The notes beneath the pieces were generated by a model, which was not told where the DNA came from, searched no databases, and saw only the letters and a program-made list of their open reading frames with translations. A DNA stretch of 56,861 nucleotides from Chrysomallon squamiferum. Taxonomy: Eukaryota; Mollusca; Gastropoda; Neomphalida; Peltospiridae. The position numbers and the translations under genes were made by a program. Every line of letters starts with the position of its first letter. The stretch's first letter is position 1. Where the stretch lies: the NCBI GenBank assembly GCA_012295275.1, contig CM022675.1, positions 8,398,332 through 8,455,192 of the forward strand, read 5' to 3'. Positions 21,863-33,811 of the stretch are shown one piece after another.

Positions 21863-22030
21863 GTTACTTTCAGTATCTGTTATGTGTGTCTGTCTCTGTT
21901 ATTTTCCCGTTTCAGTCATTCTCTTTGTTTTTCAGATGCATCTATTTCTCTATGCCTGTCTAACATTCTTTACACTTCTACCTGTCTCTCAACTTCTATC
22001 TCCTAGTCTAAATCTGATTGTTGATATACA

Positions 22031-22106
<76 letters not shown>

Positions 22107-22110
22107 CCTC
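21540..22110. repeat. (GT)n and two (CT)n microsatellites
   Basis: (GT)n at 21548-21569 and CT runs at 21792-21860 and 22033-22103. A frame from 21601 (MGICEFWNNDFPALIRKSDD) is conserved in copy 2 but runs into the CT repeat; I could not assign it to a family. Confidence 0.85.
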
Positions 22111-23466
22111 CCTCCCTCCCTGACTCGTTCTATATCTCATTCGTTTACTTTTTTCTCTTATTCATTCACTCATTTTCTCTCTCCAATATGTCTGTCTACT
22201 ATGTTCGACCATGTAAAATAGAACTGACCTAACTCAATGATAACAGAGTTGGCCTGAGACTTAATTGTATTTGAGATCAATACACATTGCTTTACCATTT
22301 TACTTATTAACCATTCCGACAAGTACTCCATCACATTTTATTAAAGTCAAGAAATGAGATTTCCTGTTTATGAGGTGGTCTGTATAAAAAACTCCTTACT
22401 GCTAGAGCAGGTTTCTACTTTCTTATCATTATCACACCAACAACATTTTTTAAATCTAAAAACCATTAATAATCTGGCGAAGTGTTGTTAAACTTTCACA
22501 CTTTCCTTAATGCCCATAATTATTTATTACTAATCTAAAAAGTTAATTTGTGTAGTAATAAATATTTAATGATATTACTATGGAAGAAAAGTACTGTTAC
22601 GATATATAATTACTTGTATTTAATTCTCCTTTTTTTTTTTCTTTTTTTTTAAATTCTGAATCACATAATTTAATTATTTCTGTTCATTAAATAAATTAAA
22701 ATTAAGATGAGAAAAGAAAAACAAAAAAATAAAAATCTATTGAATGCTCAAATGCCTATGTCTGACACAATTAACGGGGAAATCGGAAAAAGGGTCGTTA
22801 TTTAATTGAAAGGAAGGCATGCTAAAAAATGTGTTAAGTTAAATTGATACGTATGAAGGTGCCTATACTAGAACATCACAACAAAGACATGCATGGGTAG
22901 GTATAAACGTTTATTTGGAATGTTTCATCACTCAGTTCATTTACAACTCACAGACAAACTGTTGTTATATAAAACAGTAGTAACGAGGGTTAAATACAAT
23001 TTTCCATGTGAGATGACAGGTAAATTAAATACAAAACATACAAAATCAGAATATATCATATAGGAGCATTCCATCTTTATATATATATACATACATATAT
23101 ATATATGTATGTATGTATGTATGTATAGGTATAATATATGTATATATATATATACCTATACATACATATATATCTACATATACATACATACATACACGTT
23201 CTTTATATAAATACATGCATACATTCACATGTATGTCTACATGTGAAGATATTATGACTGAAGCACTATAGAAACCAAATTAAACTTGAAAAGCTGTGGA
23301 AGGTACTGCTCTGCATGTACAAAACCTCAGTCGTATATGTGTATATTTAGACGGGAAGAAAACATTGTCGGAAATGTTGTGGGTTTGTTTTCTAGTTTCA
23401 TCGTGCTGACAACCATCTTGAAGAAAAATGACGAAACGATGCTGCTGCTGCTGAAGATGACCATCA
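22110..23466. other. Non-coding; possible distal 3' UTR of THSD7-like exons
   Basis: AT-rich, with TA/CATA repeats at 23080-23220. On the minus strand an AATAAA (plus TTTATT near 22911) could serve as a distal polyadenylation signal for the terminal exon at 24630-25947. No exon seen. Confidence 0.4.
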
Positions 23467-23498
23467 TGACGTCAGCAGTGACGTCAGTGATGACGTAA
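23467..23498. promoter_or_regulatory. Triple CRE-like cluster, 12-base spacing
   Basis: TGACGTCA at 23467 and 23479 and TGACGTAA at 23491, exactly 12 bases apart. These are CREB/ATF-type sites. Conserved in copy 2 at 42133, 42145 and 42157. Confidence 0.5.
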
Positions 23499-23499
23499 A

Positions 23500-24176
23500 A
23501 TCGTCTCATTAACACCAAGAGGTGTGTGTTTCCTGACTTCCAAAAAGGGTTTAAGTACAACATTCTTTCATTTACCAGTATCACTTACACTCACACATAG
23601 TTATATATTATATATATATATATACTTGTGTGTGCTTCCGTGTGCCTGTGTGTATGTGCCTGTGTGTGTGTGTGTGTGTGTATGTGTGTGTTATATAACA
23701 AAATCAAATCTAAGGCAAACTTCCTACGATTTGTACTTTCTTACATTTTAGTTCACACTTAAGACCTTGATTTTCATACATTTGGCTTTCGGTATAATAA
23801 TAATAATAATAATAATAATAAAAGCAACAATAACAACAGCAATAATAATAATAATGATAATAATAATAATTAAAACAACAACAACAGCAATAAACATATT
23901 CAAACAGTTCTGCATATATATATATATATATAAAGATGAAACACATAATGACTTGATCAGTTTTAACACAAAACAAAAACAAAGTTTTTAACGAGGCCTG
24001 CAAATCAGTAACATAATTTTGTTTAAAAATACTCGAGGTGATCAACATAAACAACGTAAATACATTATGTACACGCCAATCTTTCATACTAATAAAGTAT
24101 GACATTACTATAACAGGTCTGAAGAAATGTCCATCAAGTTTTAATTACAAGGAAAAAACAAAAGAAGAAGAAGAAG

Positions 24177-24207
<31 letters not shown>

Positions 24208-24629
24208 GGAGGAGGAAGAAGAAGAAGAAGATGATGACGATGATGATGATGATGATGATGATGGACAAGATAAGACGGTAAAAATCATGGGACGGTAATT
24301 CATAGTCATACTTTATAGTTAGCAACGGTTTGCCTCCAAAAACAAACATCCACTTGAAGGGTATAAAATAAACACAGAATATTTACGTCACCACAGACAT
24401 ACTTTTAAATTACATTCACATGTATTAATATATTATATTAAAATATAAAAAAAAAAAAAAAAATTAAAAAAAATTTCTTTTAAAAATTAAGCTATCACTC
24501 CTATCAGTAAGCATATAACAATTAACAATCCCTAACAAACAATTATAAAAAAAAAAAAAAAAATTCCTTATGTTAATATATTTTTTTTTTCACATTCATA
24601 TTTTAATATATACATTATGTCTCGATAAA
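23500..24629. other. Repeats downstream of the terminal exon
   Basis: (GT)n near 23660-23680, (AAT)n near 23800-23870, and GAA then GAT triplets at 24162-24263. A- and T-tracts lie at 24448-24590. ATTAAA on the minus strand (24602-24607) is a possible proximal polyadenylation signal for the THSD7-like exon. Confidence 0.6.
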
Positions 24630-25947
24630 TCAGACTGTCGTTTCGCGTTTGTTGCTAGGAGACTGGTCGCCGGTTTCCGCCGGCTCGCCCGAGAGCAGCC
24701 AACGCCCTTGTTCGTGGTGCACCGTCACGGGAAACGTCTTGTCGTTTTTCAAGTGGGAAGGCCAGAATGTCCGATGTCCTGAGCACAACTTCTTCAACTT
24801 TGGATTGCTGCTTTCGCAGTATTTGCACCGCTCTGCGGGCGGCCCCGACTCGTCTCCAGGCAACGGAGCCTCGGAGTGAGACATAAGCGGAAGTTCCACT
24901 TCGTCACTTCCTTTTCCGCCGCCCACCACGAACGGGTGGTGGTGTTCCGGCCCGTCCTCCTCCTCCTCTTCTTCCTCCTCCTCCGTTTCCACGGCAACCT
25001 TAACAGGCGACGACGCTTTTAGGCTTTCGGAATACGTCGGCGGCGTGACGTTTTGATTGACGTAGTCTCTGTACACGACGCCGTTGAACGAACGAACTGT
25101 GACCGGCGATCCGGCGCTCGTACCGGAATCCGTGCTCTCGAACGACTCCGCCAAAGGATCGGAATTACGTAAATCGTCCAATCGGGGCTTGAGTTTGTTT
25201 TTGTGCGGGACTGAATACAGCTCCGCGGCAGTTCCGTCACTTCCCGTTCCGCTTTCGTGAAAACCGCCATCGTCTTTGGAAATTCGTTTATATTCGTTCT
25301 CCTCATCACCACCACTACCACCACGACTACTACAATTATTACTCGTCGTCGTTGTTACCGGACGCAATAACAGAGACGACGAACTGTGCCTGTTGTCGTT
25401 GCTCTTGAACTTGCGGACGTCGTGCGAGCTCTGCCGCATGAGGTCAAGGTCGCCCAGGTCCTCGACGTTGGAATACACGGCGGCGTTCCAGCCGGGTCTG
25501 AACGTCTCCGGGGTCCTCTGCGCGCAGACGGTTCTGGTGTGGTCCCCGCGGGGCTGCGCGCGCCTGCGTTCTGAGCATGCATTGGTTAGCGGGGAGCACA
25601 GCAAACAGTTATACAACGAGTGGGAGACATCGGGGCACGACTTGGTGCTCGATGACGGAGTCATCAAGCCATGCTTTTCACGTACGCTTTCAACGTGGCC
25701 GCCGTCGCTATGAATCTCTCTGTCCCTCTCTGAACTGGGGGTGACTGCAGCAGCAGCAGCAGCAGCAGTGTCGTTGTTGGGTGCGTCGTTGTGGCTGCTT
25801 GTGCAGTTCTTGTACAGCGACTCCATGTTGCCGTCCAGCTTGGTGACTTTCTCGTTGTGCAGGCTCTGCGAGCCCCGAAGGTCGTTCTGGCTCGATTTTG
25901 CCGTTCCAACCCGACTCCTTGGTCGCGGACCCGTTCGAAATAACTCG
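24630..25947 (-). CDS. THSD7: THSD7-like cytoplasmic tail exon, copy 1
   Basis: One long terminal exon from the acceptor CTAG (25948-25951) to TGA (24630-24632), 438 residues plus a split Cys. It follows the transmembrane exon in phase. The tail is low-complexity and polar, with an alanine run, an acidic run of about nine Glu, a PPTY motif (25032-25043), a Cys/His cluster C-X2-C-X10-C-X2-H (24774-24827) and the C-terminus ETTV, a class I PDZ ligand form. It is GC-rich against AT-rich surroundings. It differs from copy 2 at only a few residues and by a two-residue indel. TSP1 exons for it are not adjacent, so it is either the second haplotype of the copy 2 exon or an orphan duplicate. Confidence 0.75.
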
Positions 25948-26684
25948 CTAGACGAAACGAAAAAATTTAAACAAAAGTGAAATACGAGAATTAAGATATT
26001 AAATGGATAAAAATGTTTATTATCATCAGAACATGAATTTGATAGAATTTAAAATACCGTGATTGAAATACAAGCATTAAAATATTAATTCATTAAAAGC
26101 TTTTTTATCAGAATATAAGTTTAAGAGAATTTAAAACATCATGACTTAAATTAATCGAGTAATATGAAGATAGATGAACCAACGTGTTAGAAAATAAAAT
26201 AGAAATATAATATGAAGAAAAATTAATAATACAACTTTAACTATAAATATAATGGAAAAAATAAAAAATATATATATATACTGGATTTAAATCACATAAA
26301 TAAATAGAAAAAAATTAATGAGAAAAAAATTAGCAAAATGGAGAAAAGAACAAAAATAAATGAAAGAAGAGTTATTACACAAAAAAGATCAAAAATAAAT
26401 GACAAAGCTTTGAACAGAGTAGAACAAATATAAAAAGTGTATTCTTAAGAGAAACAAAATAACAAATTAAGAAAAAAATAAGTCTTAAAATATTAAATAC
26501 AGAAACACAAAAAACAAATGTTAAGTTAAAAGTTCTGAGAAATAAAATATAATAGCACAAAATATAAAAAAGAACATTAAAAAAAGTAATTTTTCTTTCA
26601 GTACGTGAAAGAACATCATTTGTCATCATCACCATTCATCATCATCATCATCATTTATCATTCATCATTGTCATCATTCCTTAC
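25948..26684. other. Intron of the THSD7-like gene
   Basis: Plain AT-rich intron with (ATC)n near 26625-26660. Nothing else seen. Confidence 0.6.
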
Positions 26685-26775
26685 CACATATTGTAGAGAG
26701 CTGCACTTATGATTATCAGTAGAACAGTTACGACTCCTAGAATTGCATACATCAACACATTACTACTAGAGTCAG
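26685..26775 (-). CDS. THSD7: THSD7-like transmembrane exon, copy 1
   Basis: A 91-base exon between TTTTTCAG and GTAAGG. It reads DSSSNVLMYAILGVVTVLL followed by IIISAALYNM, a single membrane-spanning helix. Phases join it to 27444-27650 upstream and to 25947 downstream. Confidence 0.8.
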
Positions 26776-27443
26776 CTGAAAAACAAACAAAATGTAGACA
26801 ATCAACATTTTTAATCTACACAATATGTAAACACACAACCATTAGAAGCAACACATTTCAAACTACACACCTGTGTAGACACAATCAACATATTTCAGTC
26901 TACTTAAACAAATAACCTAAATACATTGTTGTACATTTCAAAAAATTATTGGATATGGATCTATCAACCAATCTTTCATAAAAATAAAGTATGACAATAC
27001 TATAATATGTTGACAGATTTTTATAAAATTATATACTATTTTTATCTTCTTAAATCTAATTCTTTTTTTATAATTATTTCAATTCATACAATTTTTTAAT
27101 TTCATGGTGATTTGTTTTCTTTTTGTTTGTTTGTTTGTTGTTGTTTTTTGTTTTTGTATTTTTTCCCAAGAACTGTTACCCCCCAAAAAAATCATTATAA
27201 TTTCAGTCTCAATAATTTTCAATCTTCTAGTACACTTCATAGAAATTTTATTTAATATCAAAATAAAATTTTTATCTTCTGAAATGTCACAATTACTTCA
27301 TCGCTGTATAAATTTTATAATTTCTGAAATTTTATCTATTAATATCAAAAAATATATATATATATATACATAACAATTTTATCGTCTCAAATATCAAAAA
27401 TGACTTCATCGCTGCATAAATTTCCTAATTTCTAGAAACTTAC
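26776..27443. other. Intron of the THSD7-like gene
   Basis: AT-rich intron, no exon seen. Matched in copy 2 at 45424-46090. Confidence 0.6.
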
Positions 27444-27650
27444 ACGACAACGTCACTGAAGTGGACACTGCCGTTGTGGTATCGTTGGAATCCATGACGC
27501 AGGCGATCAGAGATCCATTAGAGTACACAGACTCGTATTTCTCAAAACATTTACACAGGTTCGTGTCTACACAGACTGAGCCGTCGATCAGAGCACAGCT
27601 AGGAACACACTGAAGTCTTGTAGCTGGTCTTTCCCTAGGGTCACAGCCCC
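27444..27650 (-). CDS. THSD7: THSD7-like juxtamembrane EGF-like exon, copy 1
   Basis: A 207-base exon between TTTATTCTAG and GTAAGT. It encodes GCDPRERPATRLQCVPSC, then VCVDTNLCKCFEKYESV and SNGSLIACV. The order matches the C-terminal Cys-rich module that follows the last TSP1 repeat in THSD7 proteins. A short Ser/Thr-rich stalk then leads to the transmembrane exon. It is nearly identical to 46091-46297. Confidence 0.78.
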
Positions 27651-27746
27651 CTAGAATAAATGAATATACACAAATGAATGAGTGAGTGAATGAATGATGG
27701 AATAAATTATAATAAATCAATTTTTAAAATTTATTTATATATATAT

Positions 27747-27819
<73 letters not shown>

Positions 27820-28273
27820 AATATATAGAACTTTAGACAGATTTAGAGATAGAGAAATAAAGATAAGATAGACATACATACAGACGACAGAATCAATGAC
27901 CAAAGTATTTTTTTTAAATAAATAATAAATTATAATTGATAAATATATTAAATAATAAACCATTGTATAAATAATAATAAATAAATAAATATAAACATTA
28001 TATTAATGAATTATAGTTGATCAATTAATTAAATATAAATAAATAATTAAATAAAATAAATGGATGAATGAATGGATTAATGAATTATATAACAGAAATA
28101 TAAGAATAGAACGTGAGCCATTAGAAAGTACTTTACTCAAAACCATGAAACATCATTTCAACATATAAAAACAGACTCATATTAACATTTTAGTGACAAA
28201 TAAGTGATTTACATTCCTAACTGAATAACCCAAATAATAAATGTTTCAAAATAATTCACAAATAATAATAATG

Positions 28274-28335
<62 letters not shown>

Positions 28336-29161
28336 CTTTACTAATTCATAAAAACCTTTCACAGTATACAGCAATCTCAAACGACACCAATTCTCAACAA
28401 TATTCTAACAAAAACAGTTACCTCCCTTCAAACCACAACTCTTCTATGACAGAAAACAACATTTCTCCTTCTAACAAATATTTTTAGTCTACTCCACAGA
28501 TAACAATAACAGCTAGTTGTCCTTTCTTTTTCTTTTCCCTCTTTTTTTTTTAAAATTTTATTTCCACACTTATGCCCACAGACAGAAGGACACTTGGATG
28601 TACAGACAACAGAGAAAAGATCTGTGAAATTGTGTGTATATGATGACTAACTACAGACTGTTGATTCGACCAATGAATGACCATTACAGAGTGTAATAAA
28701 CCTTTGTTTTCAATGTTTGATCAATACATGCAGTAATTGTACCAGTGTGTTATATGCATTTCTGTGTCGCCGTTGTTAACAGATGTCATTAATACTGCTG
28801 TGCACTGGAAATGGGGTTAGATAAAGGTTTATAATGGAAACCAGTGATAGATATGGCTTCTGTACACACACACACACACACACAGACACACATACACAGA
28901 TACACACACACACACACATACACATACCTAATACATTCATACATATACAGTACATACATACATACATACATACATACATACTTACATATATATACATACA
29001 TACAGACACGTACACATAAAGAGATATATACACATACTCAAATACATACATATATACACTAGTTACAAACCCATATATACACAAGTTTATAAACAAATAT
29101 ATATGTTGTTGTTGTTGTTTTTGTTAAACATATTAAGTAAAGGAATGTAGGCAAGTAATAA
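27651..29161. other. Truncated intron up to the gap
   Basis: Upstream intron of the exon at 27444-27650, with (GA)n at 27750-27818, (AAT)n at 28270-28335, (CA)n near 28865-28920 and (CATA)n near 28950-28980. It stops at the assembly gap; in copy 2 the matching sequence continues into further exons. Confidence 0.75.
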
Positions 29162-29361
29162 NNNNNNNNNNNNNNNNNNNNNNNNNNNNNNNNNNNNNNN
29201 NNNNNNNNNNNNNNNNNNNNNNNNNNNNNNNNNNNNNNNNNNNNNNNNNNNNNNNNNNNNNNNNNNNNNNNNNNNNNNNNNNNNNNNNNNNNNNNNNNNN
29301 NNNNNNNNNNNNNNNNNNNNNNNNNNNNNNNNNNNNNNNNNNNNNNNNNNNNNNNNNNNNN
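29162..29361. other. Assembly gap of 200 N
   Basis: Exactly 200 unknown bases, a typical scaffolding placeholder. Order and distance across it are not proven by sequence. Confidence 0.98.
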
Positions 29362-29596
29362 TGTTCCTTTTTGGCTGCTTCCTGATGGTCCACGTGATCC
29401 AAAACCTGTTTTTTTTTTTTTGCCAATGGTCTTTTTATTGTTTTTTAAAAGATATTATTAAAACAAAACCTGCAACTAAAAAACAAATAAGAACATAAAT
29501 GTAGTTAACATATTTACATTTTATTTTAATTTAAAAGATGTGAAGCTAGGACTAAGAAAGAAAAAAAAAAAAAAAAAAAAAAAATAATTAATTAAA

Positions 29597-29647
<51 letters not shown>

Positions 29648-29653
29648 AAATAT

Positions 29654-29685
<32 letters not shown>

Positions 29686-29689
29686 GATA
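29362..29689. other. Left edge of the second contig, A-tracts
   Basis: About 200 unremarkable bases, then long A homopolymers broken by TAATTAATTA and TAAAATAT. I see no clear match to the sequence left of 15800, which would be expected if the LINE were a clean insertion at that point. Confidence 0.55.
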
Positions 29690-29885
29690 AGACACCATAA
29701 CCGGGTTAGTAATGTCTGAAAGTGGGTTCGTGTAGTTTGTTTTTTTTTTTTTTTTTTAATTATTAATTTAATTGGCCACTTAAATTGATTCGTCAATCAG
29801 CCGATCTATCCGTAGATCTATCAGCTGTTCAACCAATCAATCCGCAGGTCAATACATTTATATAATTGTTGTTTGTTTTCGTGTG

Positions 29886-29917
<32 letters not shown>

Positions 29918-29919
<2 letters not shown>

Positions 29920-32900
29920 ATAGTTTGTGTTTTGTTTTGAGAATGTAATTTGTTACTGCAGCGAGGACTAACTCTCTGTCTTTCACGTTTGGTGCCAGGA
30001 TGTGTTGGAGCGTGAACTCGATTTTTAGTTCCTCCAATGTATTGCGTAGTGCTTGTCTTTCCTTGGCAAAGTTTGGACAGTGAAACAAGTAGTGTTTCAT
30101 GGTTTCTGAGAGTCCGCAACTGCAGTTGGGTGATGTGATGATATTATGTTTGTATAGAATTGCGTTTAAGTTGTTTGAGTAACCAATTCTGACTTTGGTG
30201 AGGTTGTTGTTGTGTAGTTTGTTGGCGAGTGTGATTTTGGGTGTTTTGGCGAGTGGTTTGATGTTTAAGTGCCATTTGTTTTTCGTGTTGTTCCATTCGT
30301 TCTGCCATTGTTTGTCGTAATGTTTGGCAGCGATGGAGACTATTTCGTTTATACCGTAATGTATGTCTGTGCAGATGTCTTCGTCTTTAATGGTGAGTGA
30401 CTCTTTGGCGTAATGGTCGGCAAGTTCGTTGCCGAGGATGCCGACGTGTGCTGGGAGCCACTCGATGGTTACTTCTTTATTGTTGTGTTGTATTTCTTCG
30501 TGTAGTTGTTGTATTTTGCTGAGCAGGTCTGGTCTGCTTGAACTTCCGGTTTGTATCGAGATCACGGAACTTAGACTGTCCGAGAAAATGACTGTGTGTT
30601 TGTTGTTGTTGTGTTTAACCCACAGCATGGCTCTGATGATGGCTACCAACTCGGCCGTGTATACCGAAAGGTGATTTCTGATACGGCCGAATTGTATGCA
30701 TGTGGGTTTGTTTGTGTGATTTTGAGCTATGAAGGCGAATCCTACTCTCCCGTTGTCTGGGTTTTTGGATCCGTCAGTGTAGATGTGCGTGTGTTGTTTG
30801 TAGTGGTCGTTTGCTGCTGCCAAAAAGATGATTTTTTTGAATGGTTGGATCTCTGTTTTGTCAGTTTCTCTTTTTATCAGGAAAGGTGTGTTGATTGTTG
30901 GTTTTCTTTCTTTGTGGTATGCCGGCAGTGGCATTTCACCTATTCCTGTTTCCCTTTCGATTTCGCTAGCTGTTGTCGGGAAATTCGATAGTAGTAGACT
31001 ATGCGATTTGAAGAGTTGTCCTATCCTTTGTTCGTCGGGGACCAGATCCTTGACCGGGTGGTCTGTGTTGAGTGTGTGTATTTTCAGGTTGTATTTTAGT
31101 AGCTGCAGTTTTCTTCTGTATTTTAATGGTTGAATGCTGTATTCCGACAGGAGGCTGTCGGATGGTGTTGAGTTTGGCAGGTGGCCGATCACCCTGAGGG
31201 CACTTGATTGAATTATATCTAGTTTTTTTAAATAAAGTTTGGGAGCATTCGAGTAAGCCGTGGCTCCGTAGTCGAGCTTGGAGAGAATACACGCTTTGTG
31301 TATCAAAATCAGCGTTGACTCGTTTGCTCCCCAACTGGTTCCAGAAATTAACTTGAGAAGATTGATTGTTTTTTTGCAGGAGGCAATTATGTTGTATATG
31401 TGGCATCGGAAGTTGAGTTGACTGTCGAATGTCACACCTAGAAATTTGAATGTCTTTGTTTGTGTTATGAAGTTGTTGTCGATGTTGAGAGTGATCTTAC
31501 TGTTGTCCGATTTCTTGTTGAAAAGGAGGCACGTCGTTTTCGAGAGAGAAATCTTTATGCCCCATTTCAACGCCCAATCGTTTATGTTGTTTAAGTCTTT
31601 TTGTATTTGTTTCTGTATTGCTGCGGTCGATCTTCCTGCCCGCCAAAAGGCGCAGTCGTCTGCAAAGAGTGCTGTGTTTATCGGCTCCTTTGGCGGATTT
31701 CTGTCGTTGTCTTGTCGGTCGAGTGCTGTGACGATGTCGTTGATGTAGATGTTGAAGAGTGTGGGCGAGATCACGGATCCTTGAGGGATGCCGTTTTCGA
31801 TTGTCGTTTTCTCTGAGGTGTGACCGTTTACTTTGACTGCTATGGATCTGTTGTTGATAAAGTCTTTGATGAAGTTGAACATGTTGCCTTTAATGTTGTT
31901 ATTTATTAATTTAATTAACAGTCCTTCCCTCCATACCATGTCGAATGCTTTTTCTATGTCTAAAAATACTGCTATAACTTTTTTTGATTTCCGAAAAGAT
32001 TGATTAATTGATGTATGCAGGCGTGTGATCTGGTCGTTAGTGCTGTGTTTCTTCCTGAAGCCGCTTTGAAATTTGCTGATTAAATTGTTGTCGTTTAAAT
32101 GCTGGTTTAGGCGTGTGTTGATCATTGTTTCGAAAGTTTTACACATATGTGACGTCAGCGTGATCGGCCTGTAGCTGTTGGGTAGTGAGTGATCTTTGTG
32201 TGGTTTGGGCAAGCTGAAACATTCGGCGTGTTTCCAGTTTGTTGGAATCTTGCCGGTGGTCCATATTGTGTTGTAAAATTCGAGTATAACCAGTAGGGTT
32301 TCGTCTGGTAGATGTTGTAATATTGTGTAACTTATTTTATCTGGCCCCGTGGCTGTACTTTTCTTGTTTTTGAGTGCATATTTTAATTCATTGATGTTAA
32401 ATAGTTGATTATATGTTCTGTTTTCTGTGTCTGCGGACTGTTCGCCGATTGCTTGGTTGTCCAGTTGTTTCTTTGCGAACTTCAGTGGGAAGTTCGAATT
32501 GCTGCTGGACTTGGCGAAGGTTTGGCTCAGTAGGTCCGCTTTTTGCTTGTCAGTGAATGCGATGTTGCTTTTGCCGAGAGTGTTAATTCTGTGGGTTTTT
32601 TTTCCTTGAATGTTTTTTACTTTGGCCCACATGTCTTTGACTGATGTTTTGTGGTTGATGTTGTTGCAAAAAAGTTCCCAGTGTTCTTGTTTCGCTGTGA
32701 GTATTAGGTTGGAAACTTCTTTTTTTGATATTTTGTATTTTTCGTGCGTAGAATGATTTCTGTCTTTTTTATATTGTCTTCTGTATTTGTTTCTCTCCTT
32801 GCATTTGTTTTCTATGCGTTCCGTCCACCAGGGGGTGGATATTTTGCCGGTGCATTTTCTGGTTTTCGGTATGTATTTGATTGCAATGGAGTGTATCTTG

Positions 32901-33811
32901 TTGGTGAGTGATGCGCAGTAGGCGTCGATGTCGTTGGGGTTCTGCGTGTTGATGTTTCTGCATGCTGTGTAGAAGCCTTCCCAGTCTGCTTTGTTGAAGT
33001 TCCATTTCGGTGTGAAGATGGATCTGTCCGAGAAGGTGTTCTTGCTGTTGTAGTTGGTGAGTATCGGGTGGTGGTCGCTGTTTAGCTCATCGAGCACTTG
33101 CCATTCGGAGAGTGCTGCGATGTCCTTGCTTGTGAAAGTTACATCAATGGCGGTTTGGCCACCATTGATGTCGCTAGTGTATGTAAATGTTCCGTCGTTC
33201 AAACAGACCAGCTGGTTTTGTTCCAGGAAATCTTCGAGGACGATTCCAGGGCTGTCGTCTGTCGAGCCACCCCATAGGGTGTTGTGACAGTTGAAATCGC
33301 CCACTATGATGACCTTGTTGTTTGTTGTGATTATTTTATTTAAATCTTGGGTTTGAATGGTGTGTAGTGCGGGAGTGGGTGGGCTGTATATGTTAATGAT
33401 GTCGATGTTTTGATTGTTGTTGTGTATTGTGATGCTGAGTATTTCTATGTTGGCGTGAACTTTGGCTTCGTTCAGCTTGGTGTGTGGAATGTCTTGTTTG
33501 ACGAGAGTCATGATGCCTCCCCGGGTGCTGTTGTATCTGTTGACGTAATGACTTTGGTACCCGGGGACCGTAAAGGTTTTAGTTGTTTTGTTGTTTTTGT
33601 TGTGATGTCCCAGCCATGTTTCTTGAATGCATATTATGTCCGGTGTGTTTGTAGAGGAGGCCAGGAAGTGTAGTAGTTCGTCTCCGTGGCCTGTTGAGTG
33701 AAGGCCTTTGGCGTTCCATTGAAGGACGGAGAGACCTGTGTTCTTGGCGTGCATGTCGTGAAGAGTTTGTAAATGGTTGTTACTGTTTGTTTTTGTTTTG
33801 TTTTTGTTCAC
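29918..33811 (-). CDS. LINE ORF2: endonuclease, reverse transcriptase, RNase H
   Basis: About 1,280-1,297 residues; the first ATG is about 20 codons after the frame opens at the ORF1 stop. N-terminal endonuclease: LSVLQWNAKG, CIQETWL, VGDFNCHNTLWGG and the SDHHP catalytic end. Reverse transcriptase: SYRPITLTSH, FQSGFRKKHST, FLDIEKAFD, GIPQGSVISPTLFNIYIND and the FADD active site. RNase H: IYTDGSK, AELVAI, FSDSLSSV and HVGILGNELAD, so all four acidic positions appear present. A C-terminal CSCG...HYLFHC motif follows. This makes a complete target-primed reverse transcription enzyme. Confidence 0.92.

Noticed and set aside
23286-23584. Overlapping frames on both strands (MKSCGRYCSACTK and the opposite frame)
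   Set aside because: They are short, match no family I recognise and overlap the CRE cluster. Changes between copies include non-conservative ones. Treated as non-coding.
23710-24105. tRNA, rRNA or small RNA genes anywhere in the window
   Set aside because: No cloverleaf with A and B boxes or rRNA-like conserved stretch was noticed by eye. A covariance-model scan would be needed to exclude them.
25276-25713. Plus-strand and other-frame open readings across the terminal THSD7-like exon
   Set aside because: They are shadows of the GC-rich minus-strand coding exon, which alone is in phase with the membrane exon.
27444-29161. Copy 1 THSD7-like exons as an independent second gene
   Set aside because: No TSP1 exons are attached and the contig ends at the gap. 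The haplotype explanation is simpler. Kept as exons but not counted as a separate gene.
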